Assembly: GCA_025890175.1 (NCBI GenBank)
Contig: JANPYM010000010.1
Coordinates: forward strand, 339,498 to 403,497
Reading direction: 5' to 3'
DNA length: 64,000 bases
Source: Ciborinia camelliae
Lineage: Eukaryota; Ascomycota; Leotiomycetes; Helotiales; Sclerotiniaceae
This document shows, in pieces, positions 11,702 through 22,199 of this stretch; position 1 is the first letter of the stretch, and the number at the start of each line of letters is the position of its first letter. The translations under genes and the position numbers were made by a program. The notes beneath the pieces were generated by a model, which saw nothing but the letters and a program-made list of their open reading frames with translations, was not told the origin of the DNA and did no database searches.

Positions 11702-12965
11702 TTCAAGGAAGCTTCAAGGTGATTTTGACTCGAAAGATATTCTTTGACTAGATAGTTAGTAGATATCTTGTGATTTCACAATGACACTAACAATTATAAG
11801 TTTCCTTTTTCTAAGATACGCACTGTTTTCCCACTGCGTTTTCCCACTGGGAGTGTGAGCTTGCCACTCTGAAATGACAGCCAGAATAGAGCAATCCAAA
11901 TTTTTGTTTGTCAATCGAATGCCAGACAGATGACTAAAGGGTGCTGGGAGTTGATAAGACAAGTTAAATGGTGTTGGTGGATGTGGTGGATTTTCAGGTT
12001 ATGTGTCTGGGTAAGAATTTGTGGAAAGGAAGAAACTTAACCAAGTTGTTGAGGAAAACTCATGAAACAGATCTTGACCTCAGTCTCAATACAGCTAGTC
12101 TATTGACTAGTGGAGGTGAATCACATGGAACCATGAGGAGACTGCTGTACCGGTACAACTTGCACCCATCCCAATCTTCTCAACAATTCGGTTAAAATAT
12201 CGTATGAGGAGGGTCGTCGGTCGTTGTCATTCTTGGTTATCTCTTCTTTCTGAAAAACAATTCATTTCTGAAGCGATATAGTACACACCCTTTGATTTTT
12301 ACTTTATCTCCCTTTCTGTTGTATTAAGAAAAAACTTCTCGGCTTTTGTTGGATGATTTGAGCAATTTGGTCTAACACCATTTTAGTTGGCATATTTTAA
12401 GGAAATCCAGTTGCTTCAAGGTGGGGGCAGAATAATCATGTAGTGTTTTCAATCTAATATTTGTTCAGTGATAACATGTTTGTTTGATGGCATATGGAAT
12501 GTTTCATTACTTGGATGGGTTTAACAAGTACTTTCCTGCTTGACCTTTTCTTTGTGTGACGCTGTTGTTGACTATTCAACCAACTCCTTTACTTGCGCTA
12601 GCTGAAAGGAGTTGGGTGAAAAAAGTTTCTTCGTTGAAGCTCTTTATATAGGTACAGAGAAGTTAATATCATACTACATGATCTTTATCATATCCCTTGG
12701 TTGGAATTCCTGTTACATCACCTAACCGATTCCAACATTTATAGGTACTCTGTGAGTTCAAGAAGTTCACACATAAAAGAATGTATATATGTAATGATGT
12801 CTCTTTAGTACAGAAGTATTTATTCTATGTCCTAGTCCACAATCTCTCTTCCAATTTGGTAAGTGGAGCGCCAACCAATATTTCAATACCTCTCCAATCT
12901 TGCCTGCACCCAGATTGTTATCTTGGTCCATTTCCACATCATAGCTGCTGGCTTTAGGACGTATC
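11702..12965. other. Intergenic, no gene seen
   Basis: Promoter side of the 264-residue gene and 3' side of the next minus-strand gene. No ORF with coding character. Confidence 0.4.
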
Positions 12966-14326
12966 TTAAGCTTTAATTCGAACCTGTCGATGTCTTCTGT
13001 TTTTAGAAACAGCAGGAATTATATCGTCTGAGTCTGAGTCATTGTCCTGACCAACTTCTTGGCCGTGGCTGTCTGCAACAGATAGTTGATCGTTTTCCGC
13101 GTCAATACCAGAATCTTGAAATGCTGAATTTACCTTTCGATTTTTCTTCTTTTCGTCATCGGGAGAAATGCTACCATCCGACCTGCCATCTGGCCTGTGA
13201 GGGTTGTACATATATCCTTCATCTCTATTCTCAACAATTTCTAGAACGTCCTCTATTCCGAACTCATTATTTTCGTCGTTATTTTCGTCATGAAAATAGA
13301 TCATATCAGGATTTAGCTGTCTCGGTCGACGTTCCCTTTTCTTACCAATAGGCTTTTTCTCTGTGGTTCCAGGATTATTATAAGGTTCCAGCTCTTTTAC
13401 CATTCCATCTGAGCTATCTGGTTCATTGGGTGGTTAAGTTAGAAAGGTTCCGGCGAAATCAAGGTTCGATCCGTACTCACCAACCGATGTTTTCTTAATT
13501 TTTGATATATTGAGAACCGTCCCGTTGCTCTTCGTAGCTACCTCTCTCCCTTTAAGGTTGTGAAGATATCTTTTTTGGGGCAGAACGGCCTTTGCGTTTT
13601 TTTGACAACGGAGATTTCGTTTCTTTGCCATATAATTGACCTTGTTGACATCATCCATCTCAGTATTTGAGCTAGTCCCATCCCGATTTTCCTTCCCCTG
13701 ATTCTGCATTTCATCTTGTTCGACTCTAATACCATTGTTAGATCCACGTCTAGGATGCTTTAAACCTTGAGATGTCACTGGAGCACTTTCGGTGGCCACA
13801 TCTTTGCCCCCATTGGAATAATATGCTTCCATTTCTTCGTATCTATTCCAAACGAGTTTGCCACAGCATATTCGCAAACGTTTTGCGGCTTTGACGACAG
13901 GATGGTTCGAATTTTGCTGCCCACAAGCCTGGATTAATGACAGGATGTATCTTTGTGCCTCTTTGCTGAGCAGCCATAGCTTCTGAATACCATTTACAGT
14001 TTGCTTTTCGACCACTGACAGAGGCAAATTAGAAGTGCCAAGACAGTCCAATGGGAACCCAACAACTTCCTTAATCGAGGCTAGCGTAGCCGCTTCCCTC
14101 ACAATGCGACGAATTGCTTCTGGATTTGAAATGTCGATACACAGAATATCTGGCTGGACTTCAGGTTCGTCGATAGAAGCTATGGTTGCCGCGTCCTCGA
14201 TAACTGACGTAAAATCCGGCTCAAGGTATCCTAAAGAGAAGATGTCATCAGTATCGTGTCTTCATTGTATATTTCCATATATTCGGCTGGAAGTGTGAGT
14301 ATGAACTAATCATTACCATGGATCAT
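12966..14326 (-). CDS. Hypothetical basic nuclear-like protein, 403 residues
   Basis: Three exons on the minus strand: 14317-14326, 13481-14230 and 12966-13417. Introns of 86 and 63 bp (donors GTAATG and GTGAGT; acceptors CTTTAG and AACCAG; branch sites CTGAT and CTAAC) join in phase 1. The total is 404 codons including stop. The first exon has only ten bases, ATGATCCATG, so the start is less certain than the body. The N-terminal ~110 residues have an internal echo: EDAATIASI and, 40 residues on, REAATLASI. The rest is hydrophilic with basic patches (KKKNRK, KNRRHRQVRIK) and an Asn/Asp/Glu-rich stretch. No domain recognised; possible distant relative of the 264-residue neighbour. Confidence 0.6.
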
Positions 14327-15530
14327 AGGACAGAAATTTCCATATATGCTATAAACTAGACTCTTTATCACAAAGAATGAAATGGCAGGGAGAGGGGAGC
14401 TTACCGGGAACCTTTGCGGAATACATGCTACTTTCACATCGATTTTGGGCCACGAATTGTTTAAGAAAAAATAACAATGCCGGTTTTGAAGCGGGGAGAC
14501 TTTTGGATGGGGAGTGGTTAATCGGGAAAGTGTTGATCAACTTTGTTAAATTGGATGTAAGAGTTGAAACTAGAACGCTTTGTTGATAGTTGAGGTTATA
14601 TACACATGTAATGTACATAGCCCAGTGAACCAAAAAGTACGGTTCCTGCTCCTATTATTGATTAGCTACACCCAAGGGAATTGTTGTTTGATTTCGTTTT
14701 GTAGAAGCTCCGGATATGTATGTTTTGGAGCCAAGTTTATGAACATTAATTATGTGGAGACCAATTGGAAGAAGGCAAAAAGTATTATGGTGTCGACATC
14801 GAAGGTCATCACCTAATTTCAACAACGCGGTCGATATAAACTTGAACAATAGAACGTAGCTAGTTCTAGCCAAAGTATAAAAGGGAAGAGTTGGGGAAGG
14901 AGCAGCTGTGCACGTGGTGGGCAAGTAGTTCTTTCCTTGTTCGTTACTTGATTGACTTCTATATTGAATATCGAGGTCCAACTTCGATGAATCTAACTTA
15001 AATGCAAATGATTTTGACGAATTTCAAGTTATATACCAATACTTCCAGTGATCGTTGGCAAGACGGGACATAATTCTCGTATTTCGCTCACTGATATTGG
15101 TGTTAACTGGAAATTTATATGATGTGAGTAATGGGAAAACTTCATATTACAATTGCAGGTAGACACGAATACATAATATGATATCAATTATTTTCTAAAA
15201 TAAAATTAATTATCGAGTGGCGATCATACCAATTGCCAAGGGGTCCCTATTATAACATCGGTGGAAACTTGACAAATAGGTACCAGTTCTCATCTACATC
15301 CGCCCGAGAATTCAAAATAACGCAAAACGAATATAAGAAATTAATTGAAACGTGCTTCCCAAACACAAAAGAACAAGCAAATAGGCTACCAAAGAATCGA
15401 AAAGGGCTGTCCAAAGTCCAAATATCTGGCCTATAGGAACACAAAAGGTTTGTTCAAAAGGAATCCTCGTACAGAAAGACCTGAAGATGGACGAAGAATT
15501 GAAATTGGGAAAATTTTATGGAAGATATAT
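14327..15530. other. Intergenic, no gene seen
   Basis: Convergence/promoter spacer between two minus-strand genes. An open stretch at 15233-15436 on the plus strand looks protein-like but lacks ATG and splice support. Confidence 0.4.
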
Positions 15531-17417
15531 TTAACAATCAGGGGCTGACTCGAAAGGAGTTGGCTTGTTGTAATTGGCATCAGCAGTGTCCGGGGTAGCA
15601 TCGGTAGCATCCACCGCAGCCTTCGCCGCAGTCTCTTCTTGCAATTGGCGATGAATTGCCCAAATTGGTACCATCGTAGAACCAGTAGGCGGAACATATG
15701 GAGTATAAGGCTGAGGGTTAGATTGTTCACCACGTCCACTGGGAAGCTTCCGTCTTTGGGTGAGGATTGAAGGAGTACGAGAAGCAAAAGTCCGTAAGGA
15801 ATCAAAGTAATTAAGATTAGCTCCTGTAGAATTTGATCTCTCGAAAGATATCGGGTGAGAAGGAATAGATGCCGCAGAAGCTGATCCGAACTCAATATGA
15901 GAAGGAATGGGTACCATAGAAGCTGATCTGAACTCATCAATGGGAGCAGGTGTCAGAGGCTTCCATTTCTTTTCTTCGGGCAAGTGATCATACATAATAG
16001 CGGCCTGCTCGGCTAGAGTATCAAGTGCTTGCTTGCTACCACCCAGTGCTTGAATAGCATTGGTGCCGAAAGGATGTTGTAACTCGGTAGATGGGCTATC
16101 ATAAAATATCTCCTCATTATACGCAGTTCGTTTCTTATAGCGACGAGGAGGGGGCTCTGCTATAGTCTGAGGCTCTGCTATAGTCTGAGGAACAGTCATT
16201 GGTCGAGGTAGGAGTGGTCGAGGTAGAAGTGGTCGAGGCTGATAACGAGGATAGATTGGAGGGTTTGGGGTCGGTTCCAATGGCGATTCAACAGCAGAGC
16301 GATCATTATCATATGGAGAAGAGACGCGCGACTCGCCTTGCTCCTCGGAAGACTCTTGAGCAACTGCCTTGCCCCTTACTTGCCTAGCCACCCCTTTTTC
16401 TTTCCTGTTGGGCTTTATTGGAGGGTAACCGTTCCTCTGGGGACGAGTGCTATTTCTCAGTCTATCCATGACTTCGATTGCATCAGGAGCAAGGAAGTAG
16501 CCCATCTCTTGTCGGAGGACCCAATCGGTACGTTGAGGGATCTGACGATGCTCCCGAAGCGGCATAGAGATAGAGATAGCTTCTCTTGGAGTCCTATCTT
16601 GACCCTGGCAACGATAGCGACGAGGAGCACCAGGTGTACCTTTATCTTGCTCGGTATCTTTGACCAAGTAATTATAGTCATGGGCAATCTGAGACCAATC
16701 GATATCCTTTCCACCATTAAGGTAATCTCGAACTATTCCAGTGATAATTTGTTGTTCTGGTACAGTCCAAAACTCCTTATTATCATATGTTTTACCAATT
16801 GCTCTTCGGATGACCTGACTGCGCCAGTTGTTAAGTGCCTGGACGGACTTGGCGCTATTCCAATCCACTTTACCATTCTTTTGGTCATCCTCGTATTCAT
16901 GCCTAACATCGCCTTCAACCACCTCGTTTGTGTACTCGTCAGTTTCTTCTGTCTTGAAACTGATGACAAGCTTAGAGAGATCCGGCTTGCCAAGGATCGC
17001 GGGGCTTCGATCCACTGTACCGTCGTCGATGCAACGATCGCCTCTTTTGCCCTTTGGAGCGTGTCTCTTGTTGAGCTAAATATATGTTAAATACGAAAGT
17101 TTAAACAAAATAAGAAGCGCAAAGCAGGAACTTACTCTTTGTTTCTTCTGCTCCTCGGTTTCGTTCGTTACATTGGAGGCAGGGGCTCTCTTCCACTGTA
17201 TATAGCCCGGCGCGTGACCCGGGCTGAATTCAGCATCAGAGTCTTCTTCGGCGGTCTCAGAAGTGACGACAGAGGTCTCAGGGACAATAACGGATGGTTT
17301 AGGAGCGAGCCTGGGTCTCTTGGGAGCCTTGTTGGGTGGTAGAATAGGTTTCGCTTGAGATTTCTCTGGAAGCTTATCGGGTTTCTGAGGTTTCAGAGGC
17401 TTTTTCGTGGGAGCCAT
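15531..17417 (-). CDS. Myb/SANT-like paired-module protein (family member 4)
   Basis: Two minus-strand exons: 17136-17417 (94 codons) and 15531-17075. The 60 bp intron is GTAAGT...TTTAG, phase 0. The protein has 608 residues. Exon 1 is Lys/Pro-rich (MAPTKKPLKP start). Exon 2 carries, in order, LVISFKTEE (about 129-137, echoed by LTLVFKTGK in the 22k gene), block A (DW at 165-166, LNNWR at 175-179, IRR at 183-185), block B (FWTVPE at 196-201, DW at 220-221) and RTPREA at 255-260. The C-terminal half is low-complexity with short tandem repeats: RPLLP twice, PQTIAE twice, SAS-(A/M)-x-(S/P)IPSH repeats. Likely nuclear by analogy with the paralogues; function unknown. Confidence 0.75.
16151..16246. 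repeat. Short tandem repeats inside member 4 coding sequence
   Basis: Two adjacent arrays: GGCTCTGCTATAGTCTGA twice at about 16151-16190, then three ~15 bp GGTCGAGGTAGAAGT units at about 16201-16243. They encode the QTIAEP and RPLLP repeats, so copy-number change would stay in frame. Confidence 0.7.
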
Positions 17418-19710
17418 GGCGACAATGTCTGTTGATCACTACTTCTTAGTTCTTCTTCTCTGTAGTTTTTGAAGTGATACTAGGCTTTTGATAGGTTCAA
17501 GGACCTCGGGAATTGAAGGAAGGGGATTCGTATATCAAACCGGATGAAAGTCTTTGGCGAGAAGATGGGATAAAGGATCGAAGTGAAGGCTCTAGTATCC
17601 AACACATCTTGTCTCATATATAAGAAAGGAGTGATGATAGAGCAGTTTGAGTGAATGATTTGTATAGAGATATAAAGCAGATATTCTACGTACTCAAAGG
17701 GTCAAGTATGCGTGTCTGTTTATTGTGAAAGTTGATATTTCCTTGGAAGGATTTCTAGTCCAAAGAACTGCAGAATATGAATACCTAATTAAAGAGTATG
17801 TCAGAGAAGTTTCGCTATGGTAACGAGATAAGTATTTGAGGGATTAAATAGCCATTTGCAAGAGATAAAGAGAAGTGTCGGTGTGCTGGTAAGAAAAATT
17901 ACTCTTTAGGTGCGATCTGTAGCTCAATACATAGGATTGAAAGACACCTGAAGGTTGATGAGAAAGTTGACAATATGTCTTGGGAAAAAACAAACTAGAT
18001 AGCCAAATTCATGGAGGAACCGTCGTGTTGTGGTGGGAGATTGTGTAGGTGGCTGCCCCTGGTGGAAGAGAAATTCGTCCTTTTGGATTGAACTCTTCAA
18101 CTCAGAGCAGCGCATGATCGTGATATAGAAACAAATACACACATACCCTGGATAGAGTAAGGTCAGAAAGATTTGTAACAGACAAGCCATTGTGTATGAA
18201 GGTGATGAAGAGAAATTTTCAACTTACTGATATTAACCTGTGATCTCACTGCTTTTGTTTGCCGGCTTTCTCTTTAGTAAATAAATTCCAATAATAGAAA
18301 CACCACTCAGAAGGGACCTCGCTATTAGGAAGGGTGTCAAAAGAAATATTTATCGATCCAGAAACATCCAGAAAAGTGGTTGTGTGAAAATTGTAAAGTC
18401 CACAGAAGATTAGAACTTGTTGTTTTGCATCCGATTTCTTGACCAATTAGGCATAGTTTGTGATGGCAGAGCGGTCAAATCATTATACATATCTTATAAA
18501 CCAATAGAGTCACCGATCTTTATTCAATGTTGGTTAGTGTGATTAAATAAACACGGCTGGGATTGAATAATGAGCTTCCATGGTAGCCTTGTGGAGTAGA
18601 AAGGAGCTTTGTGACCAGAAATCTTCTTAAAAGTCAAATAGAACAGTTGGTAGACAGTTTTTGCGGGAAGTAGTAGTAGTCACTGATGAAATCAAAGTTT
18701 TGAAGGTATTTTAGAGAAGTTATAATCAAACTTTGAGAAGTTTACTTTTTCTGAGGCTCCCGTACATATGGAAGAAGCTCAAATACACTGATACATACAG
18801 GTGAGATATCAAGATTAACACACTGCACCTGCTACCGCATGCACCAAGCCAACAATAATAATCATACCTCTATCCAACCGTTCCATTCTTCATTCAAAGC
18901 TTTACCATTATAGAAGGATATCTATTGCGTGAGAAGCCTGCGTCAGCCCCTGACACTCTAACATACCTCCAGTTCAACATCAGTTCTGGTGCAACTCTTA
19001 CCCATTCTACATTCTACATATCGAATACTTGCGGATCCAGAACAGGGGAGAGAACTCTCTAAAAGGCTCAGTCTGTGATGGGGAGGATAACTTTGGACGA
19101 TTGTTTTTCCGAACGAAGGATAGACAGTTTGCATGAGATGGCACTTCTGCCAACGTCTATTAGCTTATCTACAAGTCAAAAGATCTGCGGACCATCGAGA
19201 GAAACCGAGAAGTGGAGAACTGTCTTTTGCATAGACCGAGAAGACGATGGAGACACTACTTGAAAGCTAGATGCAGGGTAGTGATTTTACTTCTTTTGAC
19301 GACACCTAGGGTATTTTTCGGTCCTTAACTATGTAATTTGATGATATGGGCATCTTTCTTACCTGCGACTCATTCGCGTCACATAAGGTCTTCAACTTAA
19401 GTCTCATTGATGATTTTGAAGTCTGGCAGGCTTGGCAGACTTCGCAGAGCATTATCTGTGAACTCTGGGTAAGCTAAATGACAGAGAAGTTGAACAGAAA
19501 ATGATTAGAAGGCGATGCTACTTCGCATTAGTCTTTTATTCACTATACTTAGCATCTTCAGATATTCTACCTTGTTGTGTGACTTAAACTGATACCATGT
19601 TTGCATCCACATTATCTTTCAGAACTGTTTGCCATTTGTTACCATCTCCTGTCATATTCCTAACAATCCATTGGTATAAGCCTGGAGTACTTAATGATCC
19701 ACGTCCTAGC
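17418..19710. other. Intergenic, no supported gene
   Basis: Promoter of the 608-residue gene at the left, then A/T-rich spacer. Open frames at 17924-18190 and 18246-18446 (minus) have no convincing start or splice link. 19075-19263 on the plus strand starts with ATG but looks random. Confidence 0.4.
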
Positions 19711-20174
19711 TACAGTACCCCTCCACTTATATTAGTTGAACCTTAAATTTACACCCAAATCAATCAAAATATATATATTTCATTTTAATATTTTAATACG
19801 ATTAAAAGTTCAATCATTAATTCCTATTAATATATTAAAGATTTTTACAAAAAGATTATATAATTAAATTTTGAAAAGCTAAAAAATTATATTCGTGAAA
19901 TATTTAATTTTTAAAGTTGAAATTAAATTTTTTATTGATTTTTTTTGCAAAAATTGATTCAAAAACTATTAAGTAATTTTGTATTTTAATTATATAAATT
20001 AAAAAATTTCTAAAAATAAATTATATATTTTTTAATCGAATTTTTTTTCGAAATAATTTATATTATAAATAATAAAAATAATTCTATTGATATTAGAAAT
20101 TATATAAATTATTAAAGTAATTGACTTTTGGTGCAAAACCCCTATCGAACAAATAGAAGTGGTCTAGTACTGTA
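19711..20174. mobile_element. Tc1/mariner-like non-autonomous element with A/T-only interior
   Basis: A 464 bp block begins TACAGTAC (19711) and ends GTACTGTA (20174). Its ends are imperfect inverted repeats of about 55 bp: reading inward both show TACAGTAC, CCACTT-TATT, GTT-GA, TTT-CACC-AAA and TCAAT. TA sits at both outer edges, as expected for the TA target duplication and CAGT-type ends of Tc1/mariner elements. The interior (about 19755-20125) contains almost no G or C and no ORF. The superfamily assignment rests on termini only. Confidence 0.65.
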
Positions 20175-22199
20175 TCTGCGGGGCAAAATCAGTTTCCTAA
20201 GTGACAAGTACTGTTATTATCCGCCAATAACCAAATATCACGGTGTGAATTAGATTCACTCTCCTTTTTGTTGCTGTAGAGCTTCACTCCTTTCAAAATT
20301 CGAGGTGATAATACTCTTAATAGGCACCCCCAGGCTCAAATTACAGGCGTTTGTTAAACTAGTACCTACCTAGGTAGTTACAACCAACTTTCCATCTCAT
20401 ATTTATATATTCTTATCTGTAAAGTCTGGGTCGCAGTGTTATAAAAAGAAGCCCGAATCTCTCAATTTCAAATGAAGGAGCTAATTTCCGAAGTTCTGGA
20501 TGAAGTGGAATTTTCACATCAGTTCCGAATCACTCGGGTATTAGCGAGGCGTAGCCTCCTTCATTCTTCACTAGGTAATATTGGGTGATATATTCTCTCG
20601 CCCCTCGATATTAAATTCATATTTTCATGTTAACCTTCCTCCAGGGCAATAAGATGCCCAACAGTCACTCCAAAAAGTCTTGCCTCCACGAAATCAATAG
20701 CGGAGAGAGCGCGCTATCGACCAAAACTCCGATTTTGAATTCATTCATCTGAGAGCGTTCCGGGTTTGGGGTGTAATCGTCTAATTTCATTTTTTTAAAT
20801 GGTGAAATATAACTCTGTATGGACCTCGACCTTTTATGTTTACTGGTCTATAGATCAGCAAAACTCCTCATTATTGCATGTACAGTTCCTACACTCCTCT
20901 CCTCTCCAATGAGACTGGTGAATCTTCCCAGTGAACTTCTTTCCACCAAGCTAGTTCTAATGAAGCAATACAAAGCGGCTGAACGGATGATTTTATTTGC
21001 TTTTCTAGAGGTTAAAGCTTGAATAGAGTAGTTACAATGGGTGAGATGGGTGAGCAATGCGACTAGTCGCGGGGAGGAATCATGACACGCAGCTCAACTA
21101 TTCAACGCAATACAAATTCCACCGGATTCAGTCTCAGTAATGGCCAATTGGCATCTATGGCGTTTTGAAATGCTCTTACAGGTGTAGCTTCAAAGACAAT
21201 GAATCTAGACATAGCATTAGATGGATGAGTTTTCAAATTAACAGGTGTATTTTACTGCCAAGAGCTAGAGAATATAGTCGAGTAAATATTTGATTTCGAA
21301 ACGAATACATGTCACGTTTTGCTTCATTGGACTTGCACCTTGAATTGCTTTTTGGAAAGAGGAATGTCATCAAATATATCAAATAATCTGCAAAGTTCCC
21401 GGGCAGTTTTGTAGGGCGTATGCTCTCTGCACGAAGCCAGATTGAGGTCCAATGCCAGGTAGATGAAATGATACAATGCGAGTGCTCAACCAAAGCAGGT
21501 TGGTGGGCTATCATAATATTCTCTTCCAACATCAGCCAGTAATTCCATTTAAAGCAAAGCAATTACTTCATGTCTTTGTCCAGAACAGACTCCAAAGCTG
21601 GTATTCCGCTGCTAGGGGTCCTACAAACTTTAAGAAGGACATAGAATAGTCAACAACAAGTGACATGTTGATTATGTAATTGTACAAGCTGCTGTACGGA
21701 TGTATATATACAGTTGCCATGGAATATGGTAGAACGATAATCCAGGTGGCTGGTAGCAGGTGATAGCTAGGAAAGCTCTTCTGTGTGAATTTAGATCTTA
21801 GCACCAGAATTTAGTACAGCCACTGACTGTATAGGCCAGAGTTGCCAGGATATTGAGCTGTAACTCGAATCAAGTTCTATTCCCCGCGCCATATTGCCCA
21901 CTTCGAGGTTTTGGTACAGCCCTCCGGCCGTACGGAGTGTTAGTGAAAATGACCGTAGACCTCAAATGCCTACTTAAGGGCTCCAACTGTCCATCAGAGA
22001 TCCATCTTCCCCATCCTCTTTACAAAAGTTTCTCAATAGTCACCAAAAACTCCCCCTTCACGGAAAAATCGCACTTCTTTTACCCAAACACAAAGACATC
22101 ATACATTCAAGTCATTCTACAATCATCTCCTCATTTTTTCCACACGCAAGAATAATCTTTTACCAACTTTTAATTCTTTCAAAGAATTTATATTACAAA
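20175..22199. other. Intergenic and promoter of the 911-residue gene
   Basis: No ORF with coding character. The last ~200 bp before 22200 is pyrimidine-rich with short CTTCAC/CATTCAAG-type leader sequence, consistent with a 5' UTR. Confidence 0.4.

Noticed and set aside
15233..15436. 67-codon plus-strand frame next to family member 4
   Set aside because: No ATG, no splice support and no match to the family blocks.
16338..17090. Plus-strand open frame of 250 codons opposite family member 4
   Set aside because: The minus-strand gene has splice signals and family motifs; this frame has neither.
17924..18446. Two minus-strand frames that might be exons of one gene
   Set aside because: No ATG for the first and no frame-preserving intron with clear donor and acceptor between them.
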